This document shows positions 33,180-42,321 of a stretch of DNA of 64,000 nt, one piece after another. The stretch spans positions 124,001-188,000 of the forward strand of contig JADJXI010000003.1 of the NCBI GenBank assembly GCA_016715905.1. Reading direction: 5' to 3'. Position numbers and translations under genes: made by a program. Under the pieces are notes generated by a model. The model worked only from the letters and a program-made list of their open reading frames with translations. It ran no database searches and had not been told where the DNA came from. Each line of letters opens with the position of its first letter. The stretch's first letter is position 1. This DNA is from Sphingobacteriaceae bacterium. GTDB taxonomy: Bacteria > Bacteroidota > Bacteroidia > B-17B0 > Aurantibacillaceae.

Positions 33180-33665
33180 ATGGATATAGACGATTTCAAT
33201 AAAAAATCACGTGTTCTTTATAAGGAGAACGAAACTTTTTATAAACGACTGAAATCTAAATCGCCCGCGGATTTAGATCAGCATTTTCATCTTTTACATG
33301 AAGAAGTATTTTCTGAAATAGATTGTTTATCCTGTGCCAATTGTTGTAAAACAACCTCGCCGATATTTTATGAGCGGGACATAGAACGAGCTTCAAAAGC
33401 GCTTAAAATGAAGCCGGGCGATTTTACGACCAAGTATCTACAGATAGATGCAGATAAGGATTATGTGTTGAAATCAGCCCCATGTCCATTTTTGGATGCG
33501 GAAAATTATTGTAGCATATACGAATCTAGACCTAATGCTTGTAGAGAATACCCCCATACAAACAGAAAAAAAATGATTCAAATATTAGATCTCACCACTA
33601 AAAACACTTTGGTTTGTCCGGCTGTTTTGAAAATTACAACCGAATTAAAGAAAATTTACAAATGA
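33180..33665 (+). CDS. YkgJ-family Cys-cluster protein
   Basis: 161 residues. The family Cys cluster is complete: CLSCANCCKTTSPIF, then APCPFLDAENYCSIYESRPNACREYP. YkgJ/UPF0153 proteins are thought to bind zinc or an iron-sulfur cluster through these six or seven Cys; the exact role is not established. A helical N-terminal 45 residues precedes the cluster. The ATG lies 3 nt after the U-tract of the THX terminator, so expression may be low. It is convergent with the following gene, 2 bases apart. Confidence 0.92.
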   Translation: MDIDDFNKKSRVLYKENETFYKRLKSKSPADLDQHFHLLHEEVFSEIDCLSCANCCKTTSPIFYERDIERASKALKMKPGDFTTKYLQIDADKDYVLKSAPCPFLDAENYCSIYESRPNACREYPHTNRKKMIQILDLTTKNTLVCPAVLKITTELKKIYK

Positions 33666-33667
33666 AT

Positions 33668-34177
33668 TCAGGAACCAATAAAAACGGTTAATACATTAAC
33701 GATTAACCCGGGCTCAAACACGTATGTGTTTTTTCCTGCCACCTTTGAGCTTGGTTTTTTGTTTTCTAAACTTTCATTTTTTAATCCGTCTAATACTTTT
33801 TGTCGATCGTATGAACTAAGCTCATGGTTAAAGAATTCAAAGAGATAAATCATAGCCACTAAAGATTGAACATCGAGGTTTTCATCTTTTTTAGCAAGTA
33901 ATGAAACTCTTTTAATACATCCGGTTTTAGTTAGGTTCACTATCATATTGATACCTGAACGTTGAAGCGTGTGCAATAATTCAAAACTGTCAACTTTCGA
34001 TTTTGTAAAATCTACATCGGGTAATTTCCATGTCCCTTCTTTAAAAATTTCTACTTTTTGATTCCATTTGGCTTTAAATGATTTATAAATCACGGATGAA
34101 TCTGAACATTGTGCATTCATGCTAAATTGCAAAAACAATGCAAAAAAGGCGAGTATTAAATTTAAAGGCTGCTTCAT
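33668..34177 (-). CDS. Exported protein of unknown function
   Basis: 169 residues with signal peptide KQPLNLILAFFALFLQFSMNA. The mature part is mostly helical and polar, with two Cys (AQCSDSSV, KTGCIKRV) and a C-terminal hydrophobic strand (YVFEPGLIVNVLTVFIG). No family recognised. It is 42 bases downstream of the DUF4249 lipoprotein gene and may be in that transcript. Convergent with the YkgJ-like gene. Confidence 0.65.
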   Translation of the reverse strand: MKQPLNLILAFFALFLQFSMNAQCSDSSVIYKSFKAKWNQKVEIFKEGTWKLPDVDFTKSKVDSFELLHTLQRSGINMIVNLTKTGCIKRVSLLAKKDENLDVQSLVAMIYLFEFFNHELSSYDRQKVLDGLKNESLENKKPSSKVAGKNTYVFEPGLIVNVLTVFIGS

Positions 34178-34219
34178 AAGCCCAAATTAATTAAATTCTT
34201 AAGAAAAAGAAAGAAAAAA

Positions 34220-35101
34220 CTATTTAATTAAAACAGAACTTGTGGCTACACTAGCCATGCTAAATCGGCCAACTGCTTTAGTTTTAGCGTCGGTTGGAGA
34301 GATAATATTTGTTTTTACGTTTTCAGGAGTTGTGGCAAACAAGCCGCCATTATTGATTTGGTTAAATGCTTGCACAAAAAACAAGTAAGTTTCTTTATTC
34401 ACCGAATGCACTTCCACTTTGCAAGTATTATTTTTTCTGTACGATTTAAATCCTAAGAATGTAGCTGGAGGGGTAAAATAAATGGAATCACTATTGGCAT
34501 TTTGTACAGCTCCTCCGGTTCCGTCTATACAAATATTTAAATCATTCGGCGACTGAAAAAGAGTGTCGTTTCTAAAGGTTTTAATCCAATAATAATCCGG
34601 ATTATTATCAGCTTTATCTTTGGCGAAAAGTAAACATATAAATTCATCTTTATCACCCGGAGGGCCAAATCCCCCATCATTTGGTAAAACGCTTATGCTA
34701 TCTATTTTTGAAGGCCTACTTTGTATGCTTGTTGAAGTATAAATATTCCCATCGATTGAAACATCCAGCCGATATTGATGATTTACTTTGGCAATGGTAT
34801 CATTTATTCCAATAGTATAGGTATAATTACCATTACCGATATAATTAAATGTGTATGAATTACTAGAAGTGAGATCATTCAATACAACCTGTGCATCGCT
34901 TACAGGCGGAGCCTGGCGATTACTAAAATAAGTATCATTGGTTGTAATTTTTATAATTTGATTTTGTCTTAAATCATTCACAAATGCATCAATTACATAA
35001 ATTTTTGAGCCCTCGTCCAGTTTAATTTGCACAACATCTTCGCAAGAGGTAAAGCCAATTAAAACAAAAGTAACCCAAATTATATTTAATATTTTTAGCA
35101 T
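34220..35101 (-). CDS. DUF4249 family lipoprotein
   Basis: 293 residues. Lipobox at GFTSC (about residues 17-21) after a hydrophobic signal. DUF4249 family features: EGSKIYVIDAFVNDLRQNQI, NDTYFSNRQAPPVSDAQVVL, an Ig-like beta domain, YYWIKTFRNDTLFQS and VEVHSVNKETYLFF. These lipoproteins almost always follow a TonB-dependent receptor, as here: its ATG overlaps the receptor stop by one base. Probably on the outer-membrane surface or periplasmic face, as an accessory to the receptor. Ligand unknown. Confidence 0.88.
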   Translation of the reverse strand: MLKILNIIWVTFVLIGFTSCEDVVQIKLDEGSKIYVIDAFVNDLRQNQIIKITTNDTYFSNRQAPPVSDAQVVLNDLTSSNSYTFNYIGNGNYTYTIGINDTIAKVNHQYRLDVSIDGNIYTSTSIQSRPSKIDSISVLPNDGGFGPPGDKDEFICLLFAKDKADNNPDYYWIKTFRNDTLFQSPNDLNICIDGTGGAVQNANSDSIYFTPPATFLGFKSYRKNNTCKVEVHSVNKETYLFFVQAFNQINNGGLFATTPENVKTNIISPTDAKTKAVGRFSMASVATSSVLIK

Positions 35102-37467
35102 TAAAATTTAAAATTATATGTTATTGCCGGCACAACAGAACCGATTACTGAAAAACGAACAGCTTCGGTTTGATTAGGCTCGCCGGCTTTAGTTCTGAAA
35201 TAAATACTAAATGCATTTCTGCGGTTATATGCATTATATACGCTAAAAACCAATGTTTGTTTAAAACGACGTGTTTCGTTCTTTTTGAATTCATAAGTTG
35301 CTCCAAAATCCAAACGATGATAAGGTGTAATGCGATAGTTATTTCTTTGGTTATCGGTATTATATGGAATATTATAGCCCTGAATTTGAATTTTTGAATT
35401 TGGGAATGTAGAGGGAGTTCCGCTTAAGAAAACAAAATTAGCAGAAATGTTCCATCTTTTGGTAATGTCATAATTCACACTAGTATTTACGCAATGTGTT
35501 CTGTCGTATTTACTGTTAAACCAATTATCATTACTAATACCTTCCACTAATCTTTCTGTTTTACTTAGGGTATAGCTAATCCAACCGTTCACTTTACCTT
35601 TATTTTTTTTCACGTAAAATTCTGAACCGTATGCTCTACCTAAACCTTGTAGTAATTGCCCTTCTACATAATCATTAATGAATAGTTCGGCATTGTCAAT
35701 ATAATCCAATTGATTTTGCATGTACTTATAATATACTTCAACGGATGTTTCAAACATATTATCTTTAAAATTTCTGAAATATCCAATACTTCCCTGATCT
35801 GCAATCAAAGGCGTAACATTATTTGAAGCAATGGTATAAACATCCAACGGTGTGCTTGCTGCCGTATTGCTTATAAGTTGAATATATTGAGCCATTCGGT
35901 TATAACTGGCTTTAACGGAACTAAGTGAATTGATAATATAATTCGCGGAAAAACGCGGTTCCGGATTTACATAGGAATGAATTACTTCACCATTCTCAAA
36001 AGATTCAGTTTTTTCAAATGGTTTCGGTTCATTTGCTATCGTATCACGATAATAATAGGCTTTACCTTTACCCAGTTGCTGATAATAGCTTAATCGAATG
36101 CCGTATTCTAACGTTAAGCGAGGAAGAATTTTATGTTCGTTACCAACATAGGCGGCATATTCAGCGCCAAACTTTTTTTCCGACTTAAATTCTGCTTTTG
36201 TTCCGGAATCAAATTGCCCAATGGCATCGTAGGGTCTGAAATCATAAAGAATACCTTGTAAGCCAAATCGAATGGTGTTTTTATTATTGAGATAGTAAAC
36301 AAAATCAGGCTTAAAAGAATAATTAATCACATTGCTGTTCCACTCAAATTTTTGATTCAAACTTTCCAGTTTAAATCCTAAAAAGTAATCGTAGTTGCTA
36401 TAAAATGCAGTTGCATTCATAAAAAGTTTATCGCTGAAAATATGATTCCAACGAATGGTTCCGGTTGAATTCCCCCAATTAAATTTAAAGGCCGAAGAGC
36501 CAAACACATCTCTGCCAAAATAACCGCTTAAAAAAACCGTATTCCGATCATTAATTCTGTAGTTTATTTTTGCAGTTAAATCATAAAAATAAAAATTGGC
36601 CTCCTTTAAGGGATTTGTACTTTTTACAAAGGGTTTCACTAAAGCATCAATATAACTTCTTCTTGCCGCAACAATAAAACTCATTTTATCTTTGATGATA
36701 GGGGCCTCTATGCTTAGTCGGCTAAAGATGGAACCTATACCGCCGTTAATGTTTAACTTCTTACTATTCCCTTCTTTCATTCTAATATCAAGTATACTCG
36801 AAACTCTTCCGCCATATTGAGAAGGAATACCTCCTTTTATAAGTTTAACATCCTTCACCGCATCTGGATTAAAAACAGAAAAGAATCCAAATAAATGTGA
36901 TGAGTTATAAACGGGAGCCTCGTCTAATAAAATTAAATTCTGATCAATATTTCCACCACGAACATTAAAACCGCTTGCGCCTTCACCCATGGTGGTTACG
37001 CCCGGCAACAATTGTATGGCTCTAACCACATCCACTTCTCCCAATAAGGCCGGTATTTTATTAATTTCTTTGATGTCGAGTTTGGCTACGCCCATCTCAG
37101 TACTTGTAATATTTTTATCGGCGGCTTCACTAAGTACTACTACTTCATCTAAATCCGAACCTTCCGGCTTAACCTCAAACGACTTTTTAAGATTTTTTTC
37201 CATGTTCACTGTTAAGGTGAATGTTTTGTATCCAATAAAAGAGATAACTAAAACATGCTCTCCTTTTGGAAGCGAGAGCGAGTAAAATCCATATTCATTA
37301 GCGGTAACCCCTAAACGTGTTCCTTGTTTTACTATAGCCGCTCCTATTAAAGCCTCACCGTTACTGGCATCTTTAATATAACCGCTAATATTGAATGTTT
37401 CTTGCGAAAAAACTTTTATGCCCAGGAAAGTGATGAGTACAAAAAATATGTGAATTCTACTTTTCAA
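35101..37467 (-). CDS. TonB-dependent receptor (DUF4249-linked type)
   Basis: 788 residues from TTG 37467, giving signal peptide KSRIHIFFVLITFLGIKVFS; a longer frame to TTG 37488 runs through a -7 promoter box and is less likely. Carboxypeptidase-regulatory domain (FNISGYIKDASNGEALIGAA), plug domain (GEVDVVRAIQLLPGVTTMGE, GFNVRGGNIDQNLILLDEAP, YGGRVSSILDIRMKEG), and a 22-stranded barrel. It ends SVIGSVVPAITYNFKF, with the terminal Phe usual for outer-membrane barrels. It and the following DUF4249 lipoprotein are co-translated. No SusD gene is present, so it belongs to the non-SusC receptor class; the substrate may be a peptide, siderophore or other small molecule. Confidence 0.92.
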   Translation of the reverse strand: MKSRIHIFFVLITFLGIKVFSQETFNISGYIKDASNGEALIGAAIVKQGTRLGVTANEYGFYSLSLPKGEHVLVISFIGYKTFTLTVNMEKNLKKSFEVKPEGSDLDEVVVLSEAADKNITSTEMGVAKLDIKEINKIPALLGEVDVVRAIQLLPGVTTMGEGASGFNVRGGNIDQNLILLDEAPVYNSSHLFGFFSVFNPDAVKDVKLIKGGIPSQYGGRVSSILDIRMKEGNSKKLNINGGIGSIFSRLSIEAPIIKDKMSFIVAARRSYIDALVKPFVKSTNPLKEANFYFYDLTAKINYRINDRNTVFLSGYFGRDVFGSSAFKFNWGNSTGTIRWNHIFSDKLFMNATAFYSNYDYFLGFKLESLNQKFEWNSNVINYSFKPDFVYYLNNKNTIRFGLQGILYDFRPYDAIGQFDSGTKAEFKSEKKFGAEYAAYVGNEHKILPRLTLEYGIRLSYYQQLGKGKAYYYRDTIANEPKPFEKTESFENGEVIHSYVNPEPRFSANYIINSLSSVKASYNRMAQYIQLISNTAASTPLDVYTIASNNVTPLIADQGSIGYFRNFKDNMFETSVEVYYKYMQNQLDYIDNAELFINDYVEGQLLQGLGRAYGSEFYVKKNKGKVNGWISYTLSKTERLVEGISNDNWFNSKYDRTHCVNTSVNYDITKRWNISANFVFLSGTPSTFPNSKIQIQGYNIPYNTDNQRNNYRITPYHRLDFGATYEFKKNETRRFKQTLVFSVYNAYNRRNAFSIYFRTKAGEPNQTEAVRFSVIGSVVPAITYNFKF

Positions 37468-37475
37468 ATGAAGGC

Positions 37476-37483
37476 CAAATTTA
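37476..37483 (-). promoter_or_regulatory. -7 box of the TonB receptor operon
   Basis: Minus-strand TAAATTTG, 8 nt before the TTG start at 37467. A T-run stands where the -33 element is expected. Predicts a leader of only a few nucleotides. Confidence 0.5.
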
Positions 37484-37699
37484 CTCAAATAATGTCTCTT
37501 AAAAATTTAACGATTTTTTATATGGCCACAAATATATTTGGTTTCCCTATGAGGCTTGTCAATCCTGCATCTGAACGGTTGTTAATAATTGCAAATTCAT
37601 TAAAGGAGATAAAAAAAGTGGGGAAAAAGCAGAATTTTATAGAATAAAACTTATCAAAGGATAGCGTTTTAAGGCGTAAATGAATCACGAAAATATTGT

Positions 37700-37707
37700 T
37701 AAGTTTG
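37700..37707 (+). promoter_or_regulatory. -7 box of hisS
   Basis: TAAGTTTG, a perfect TAnnTTTG match, 8 nt before ATG 37716. No good TTTG lies at -33. It falls inside the first codons of the longer reading frame from ATG 37680, which favours the downstream start. Confidence 0.5.
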
Positions 37708-37715
37708 TATTCGTC

Positions 37716-39089
37716 ATGAAACCATCCATACCTAGAGGCACTAGAGATTTTGGCCCTTCAGAAATGAAAAAAAGGAATTACATTTTAAATGTGATTCGTA
37801 ATAATTTTGAGTTGTTTGGATATGCGCCAATTGAAACTCCGGCTATGGAAAACATCAGCACCTTAACCGGGAAATATGGCGATGAGGGAGATCAATTGAT
37901 TTTTAAAATATTGAATTCAAGAATTCATGAAAGTAAAAATAAAGAGGCTCTTTTGAATGAGTTCACACTTTCTTTAAAATCTTCTAGAAATTCGGAAACT
38001 TTAACTGAAAAAGCATTAAGATATGACCTTACTGTTCCATTTGCCCGTTTTGTGGTTATGAATCAGCATCAGCTGCATTTTCCATTTAAGCGTTATCAGA
38101 TACAACCGGTGTGGAGAGCGGATCGTCCGCAGAAAGGAAGGTACCGGGAGTTTTACCAGTGTGATGCGGATGTGATAGGAAGCGATTCGTTGATTAACGA
38201 ACTTGATTTGGTTGCCATGATGGATAAATCATTTTCGACTTTGAAAATTCCGGTAAAGCTTAAAATCAACAACCGTAAAATATTGACTGCTATTTCACAA
38301 CTTATTGATGCCCCGGATAAAATTATTCCTATAACGGTAGCCATAGATAAGTTGGATAAAATTGGAAAGGATGGCGTGATTGAAGAGCTTAAGAATATTC
38401 CGTTACCTGCAAAAGCGATAAACATACTCAATCCCCTATTAGATAATCAAGGGTCTAATGCTGAAAAAATTGGGGTACTCAAAAATTTGTTAAGTGAAGT
38501 TGAGGTTGGAAAAAAAGGAATTGAAGAATTGGAATTTCTTTTGAATAACTTAAAAACGGAACATGTTACCCTAGAATTGGATATTACTTTAGCCAGAGGA
38601 TTAACGTATTATACGGGAACGATATTTGAAGCTAAAGTGAATGAAGGAGATTTTACACCCAGTATTTTGGGTGGAGGTAGATACGATGATTTAACAGGTA
38701 TTTTTGGATTAAAGGGCATGAGTGGAGTTGGTATTTCATTTGGTGTTGATCGAATTTATGATGTGATGGAGGAGTTGAATTTATTTCCCGATCAGGTAAA
38801 AATTGTTTCAGTATCAAAGCTGTTGTTTGCTCATTTTGATGAGGAAAGCAGAAGTCATGCACTGGAGCTTGCACATCAATTACGTAATAATCAGATAAAT
38901 TGTGAGGTCTATCCTGAGTTGACTAAAAAGATTGGAAAACAAATTGATTATGCCAATAAATTAAATATTCCTTTTGTGTGTACCATTGGCAGTAATGAAA
39001 TTCAAAGTAAAGCTTATTCTTTTAAAAACATGGCTGATGGTCAACAACAACAATTCAATTTGCAGCAAATAATAGATTTTTTAAAATAG
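37716..39089 (+). CDS. hisS: Histidyl-tRNA synthetase
   Basis: 457 residues from ATG 37716 (KPSIPRGTRDFGPSEMKKRN, the usual N-terminus); ATG 37680 would add 12 residues that overlap the promoter box. Class II motifs: motif 2 FKRYQIQPVWRADRPQKGRYREFYQCDAD, given here as FQ-type flipping loop, HisA box LARGLTYYTGTIFEA, motif 3 GGGRYDDLTGIFG, GVGISFGVDRIYDVM, and a C-terminal anticodon-binding domain. It charges tRNA-His. Its stop is 1 base before the hutH ATG, putting histidine charging and histidine breakdown on one transcript. Confidence 0.94.
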   Translation: MKPSIPRGTRDFGPSEMKKRNYILNVIRNNFELFGYAPIETPAMENISTLTGKYGDEGDQLIFKILNSRIHESKNKEALLNEFTLSLKSSRNSETLTEKALRYDLTVPFARFVVMNQHQLHFPFKRYQIQPVWRADRPQKGRYREFYQCDADVIGSDSLINELDLVAMMDKSFSTLKIPVKLKINNRKILTAISQLIDAPDKIIPITVAIDKLDKIGKDGVIEELKNIPLPAKAINILNPLLDNQGSNAEKIGVLKNLLSEVEVGKKGIEELEFLLNNLKTEHVTLELDITLARGLTYYTGTIFEAKVNEGDFTPSILGGGRYDDLTGIFGLKGMSGVGISFGVDRIYDVMEELNLFPDQVKIVSVSKLLFAHFDEESRSHALELAHQLRNNQINCEVYPELTKKIGKQIDYANKLNIPFVCTIGSNEIQSKAYSFKNMADGQQQQFNLQQIIDFLK

Positions 39090-39090
39090 T

Positions 39091-40581
39091 ATGTTATTCC
39101 TGATCAATCATAACAACAGAATTACCATTGAAGAAGTTGAAAAATTTTTAACGGATGAATCTGCAGAAGTAAGATTAGCTGAAGAAACAATATTGGAAGT
39201 AAAAAAAGGGAGAGATTATTTAGAAGCCAAACTAAAATCGTCTAAAGAACCGGTGTATGGTATAAACACAGGTTTTGGTTCACTTTGCAATGTTATTATT
39301 CCCGACAACGAATTAGGACAGTTACAGGAAAACTTGGTTAAAAGTCATGCCTGTGGTACGGGTAAAGAAGTACCCCTACCGGTTATTAAATTAATGTTGT
39401 TTTTAAAAGTGAGATCCTTGTGTTATGGAAAGAGTGGCGTAAAACCGGAAACAGTTAATCTATTATGTGAATTAATCAATCATCAAATTTATCCGGTAAT
39501 ATTTCAGCAGGGTTCATTGGGAGCAAGTGGCGATTTAGCTCCCCTGGCTCACTTGAGTTTACCATTACTAGGTTTAGGTAAGGTAAATTATAAGGGAGAA
39601 ATAATAAGTGCGGCAGACGCATTTAAAAAAGTTGGATTAAAAACTATCAAGCTTGGCGCCAAAGAGGGCCTGGCTCTTTTAAATGGCACGCAGTTTATGA
39701 GTGCATATGGTGTTTATAATATCATCCAATCAAAACACTTAAATAAAATAGCAGATGCAATTGCTTCCGTTTCTTTGGATGCGTTTTATTCAAAGTACGA
39801 TCCATTTAAAGCGAATTTACATACCATACGGGCGCATGCGGGGCAAATTGAAACCGCCGATTCTATCTTAAGCTGGTTAGCGGGTAGTGAAATAGGAAAA
39901 TTATCCAAAAAGCAAGTTCAAGATCCTTACTCTTTCCGTTGCATTCCGCAGGTGCATGGCGCTACAAAAGATACTTTAAAATTTGTGACTTCCGTTTTTG
40001 AAACAGAAATTAATTCTGTTACGGATAATCCAACTATTTTTCCGGACTCAGATGAAATATTGAGTGGGGGTAATTTTCATGGTCAACCATTGGCATTAGC
40101 CAGTGATTATTTAGCCATAGCCATGGCTGAACTAGGTAGCATTTCTGAGCGAAGAATATATTTGTTAATCAGTGGTCAAAGAGAATTGCCGGCATTTTTA
40201 ACCAAACATCCCGGTTTACATTCCGGTTTTATGATTCCGCAATACACAGCAGCAGGCATTGTTAGTCAGAATAAACAATTATGTACGCCCGCAAGTGTAG
40301 ATAGTATTGTTTCCAGTAATGGACAAGAAGATCATGTAAGTATGGGTGCGAATGCTGCCACTAAATGTTATGAGGTGATTCAAAATATTGAAACCATATT
40401 GGCTATTGAGTTGATGAATGCAGCCCAGGCCATAGAATTCCGCAAACCGATAAAATCTTCTGTTAAAATTGAAAAATTTCTGGGCAGTTATAGAAAAACT
40501 GTTCCCTTTGTTGAATACGATGAAATTTTACATAACCTTATTTTATTATCCAAAAATTTTGTTGCCCATGTTAAGCTTTAA
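39091..40581 (+). CDS. hutH: Histidine ammonia-lyase
   Basis: 496 residues. The MIO-cofactor triad Ala-Ser-Gly is in GSLGASGDLAPLAHL (about residues 145-150). Other family motifs: YGINTGFGSLCNV, GTQFMSAYGVYN, QDPYSFRCIPQVHGA, SVTDNPTIFPDSDE, GGNFHGQPLALASDYLA and SNGQEDHVSMGANAA. It removes ammonia from histidine to give urocanate, the first step of histidine use. hutU, hutI and hutG are not in the window. It is translationally adjacent to hisS. The ORF overlaps the next gene's likely start by 14 bases. Confidence 0.95.
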   Translation: MLFLINHNNRITIEEVEKFLTDESAEVRLAEETILEVKKGRDYLEAKLKSSKEPVYGINTGFGSLCNVIIPDNELGQLQENLVKSHACGTGKEVPLPVIKLMLFLKVRSLCYGKSGVKPETVNLLCELINHQIYPVIFQQGSLGASGDLAPLAHLSLPLLGLGKVNYKGEIISAADAFKKVGLKTIKLGAKEGLALLNGTQFMSAYGVYNIIQSKHLNKIADAIASVSLDAFYSKYDPFKANLHTIRAHAGQIETADSILSWLAGSEIGKLSKKQVQDPYSFRCIPQVHGATKDTLKFVTSVFETEINSVTDNPTIFPDSDEILSGGNFHGQPLALASDYLAIAMAELGSISERRIYLLISGQRELPAFLTKHPGLHSGFMIPQYTAAGIVSQNKQLCTPASVDSIVSSNGQEDHVSMGANAATKCYEVIQNIETILAIELMNAAQAIEFRKPIKSSVKIEKFLGSYRKTVPFVEYDEILHNLILLSKNFVAHVKL

Positions 40582-41170
40582 AAAAACAACACGAAGTCTG
40601 TTTGTATGGCTTTGGGTAATTTTAATAAGAAGCAATGCTTTAGCTTGTCAATGTCCTTCCACCTCCTTAAGTTTGAATGAGTGTGCTAAATACGATATAA
40701 TTTTTAAAGGTAAAATTGAATCAGTTAAGAGCTGTGAAAATGGTTACGGTGAAGCGATTTTTGAAATTGAGGAATTATATAAAGGAAATATTAAGAATAA
40801 ATTTTTAGTTTATTTTGAATGTGATGTTCCTTGTGCTCAAAAATTCCAGGTAGGGGAGGAGTGGATTATTTACACCTATTTTAAACAAATTACCAATGGT
40901 AAAATGGATTGGTGCAGCAGGAGCAGAAAATACTTTGCCATAGCTGCTCAGGATTTATATACACAAAATTACGGGAATGATTATGAGGATGAGTTAGACT
41001 TTTTAAGAATGAAATTGGGATTACATAAACCGGTAAATGAAGTGATTCAGGGCACTGCAGATAGAAATATTAAGCCATCCTTAACTCAAATGATAATTCT
41101 ACTTTTAGTATCAATGTCTTGTATAATTTTATTTTACTGGCTTTTTGGAAAGTATTTCAAAAGGTTTTAG
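40568..41170 (+). CDS. Secreted TIMP/netrin-like domain protein with C-terminal membrane anchor
   Basis: 200 residues from ATG 40568 (overlapping hutH by 14 bases); the longer frame from 40469 is only a hutH shadow. A signal peptide ends at SNALA, so the mature chain starts CQCPSTSLSLNECAKYDII. This CxCxP opening, with Cys as residue 1 and further Cys in FECDVPCAQKF and DWCSRSRKYF, matches the N-terminal (netrin-like, OB-fold) domain of tissue inhibitors of metalloproteinases, where the free N-terminal Cys chelates zinc. The C-terminal end has a membrane segment (MIILLLVSMSCIILFYWLF). ALAC could also be read as a weak lipobox. Confidence 0.7.
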   Translation: MLSFKKTTRSLFVWLWVILIRSNALACQCPSTSLSLNECAKYDIIFKGKIESVKSCENGYGEAIFEIEELYKGNIKNKFLVYFECDVPCAQKFQVGEEWIIYTYFKQITNGKMDWCSRSRKYFAIAAQDLYTQNYGNDYEDELDFLRMKLGLHKPVNEVIQGTADRNIKPSLTQMIILLLVSMSCIILFYWLFGKYFKRF

Positions 41171-41176
41171 GCTAAA

Positions 41177-42202
41177 CTAGGCTTCTTTATTTAAGTTTTG
41201 TTGCCACTTCCAGGCACTTAACATCATATCGTCAAGATTATATTTCGGTTTCCATTGTAATTCATTTATTGCTTTTGCATTATCAGCATAAATAGCGATC
41301 ACATCTCCTTCTCTTCGGTTTCCTATAGTATAATTTAATTTAATTCCACTCACTTTTTCAAAAGAGCCTATGGCTTCCAAAACTGAAACTCCATTTCCGG
41401 TTCCTAAATTGAATATTGAAATATTTTCAGAATATTTTTTATCCAATAAATAAAACAAAGCGTTTACGTGCGCTGCGGCAATATCACTCACGTGTATATA
41501 ATCTCTGATGCAGGATCCGTCTCGCGTATTATAATCTGTACCAAACACGGTTAATTTGTTTTTTCCACTAGCAGTTTGTGTAATAATTGGTACAAGGTTA
41601 TTGGGTGGTTTGATTGGTAATTCACCAATTAATCCACTCATGTGTGCACCAACCGGATTGAAATATCTTAGTAAAACACAATTTAAATGTGGGTAAGCCC
41701 GGCATACGTATTGAATCATTTCTTCACCAATTTGTTTGGTATGCGCATAAGGCGATTCACTTTTTTTAATGGGTGTATTTTCGGTAACCGGTAACTGATC
41801 GGCATTACCATAAATAGAACAAGACGAAGAGAAAATAAAATTTTCAATATTGTATTCTGTGCAATAAGCTAATAAATTTAAAAGCGAATTTAAATTATTA
41901 TTATAGTAGAGAAGCGGATTACTGACACTTTCGGGAACAGCTTTGAGTGCAGCAAAATGAATAATTCCTTGGATGTTACCAACCTCATTAAGAGTTTTAA
42001 ATAAACGAGTTTTATCACACAAATCAACATCCAAATATTGAATTTTTTTCGAAGTGATTTTTTCTATTCGTTGATAATTTTCGGCGTTTGAATTACAATA
42101 ATTATCAATGGAAATGATGTTAATGGATGGATTTTTTAAAAGTTCAATTATGGTATGTGAGCCAATGTATCCTGCCCCGCCTGTTACTATTATTGTTTCC
42201 AT
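41177..42202 (-). CDS. galE: UDP-glucose 4-epimerase
   Basis: 341 residues, extended short-chain dehydrogenase. NAD-binding GGAGYIGSHTIIELL at the N-terminus, FSSSCSIYGNADQLP, catalytic SPYAHTKQIGE with Tyr and Lys of YxxxK, LRYFNPVGAHMSG and RDGSCIRDYIHVSDIA. It interconverts UDP-glucose and UDP-galactose (or the N-acetyl forms), supplying galactose donors for the glycosyltransferases. It is the first gene of the polysaccharide region on this side and is 119 bases downstream of the glycosyltransferase gene at 42322. Convergent with the TIMP-like gene, 6 bases apart. Confidence 0.94.
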   Translation of the reverse strand: METIIVTGGAGYIGSHTIIELLKNPSINIISIDNYCNSNAENYQRIEKITSKKIQYLDVDLCDKTRLFKTLNEVGNIQGIIHFAALKAVPESVSNPLLYYNNNLNSLLNLLAYCTEYNIENFIFSSSCSIYGNADQLPVTENTPIKKSESPYAHTKQIGEEMIQYVCRAYPHLNCVLLRYFNPVGAHMSGLIGELPIKPPNNLVPIITQTASGKNKLTVFGTDYNTRDGSCIRDYIHVSDIAAAHVNALFYLLDKKYSENISIFNLGTGNGVSVLEAIGSFEKVSGIKLNYTIGNRREGDVIAIYADNAKAINELQWKPKYNLDDMMLSAWKWQQNLNKEA

Positions 42203-42321
42203 TTATGAATTAAATATAAATATAAATTGCGATATTTTTTTAATAAACCGTTATAATTCTCACCATAATTTAAACGTGTAAAAAGTGGTAAACACAACTA
42301 TGTTTGACATAATGAATAATT

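Noticed and set aside
37402..37647. 81-residue ORF on the plus strand at the TonB-receptor start
   Set aside because: Overlaps the receptor 5' end and its promoter, and has no family features.
40469..40567. Longer N-terminus of the TIMP-like protein
   Set aside because: These 33 codons lie within hutH in another frame, while a clean signal peptide starts at ATG 40568.
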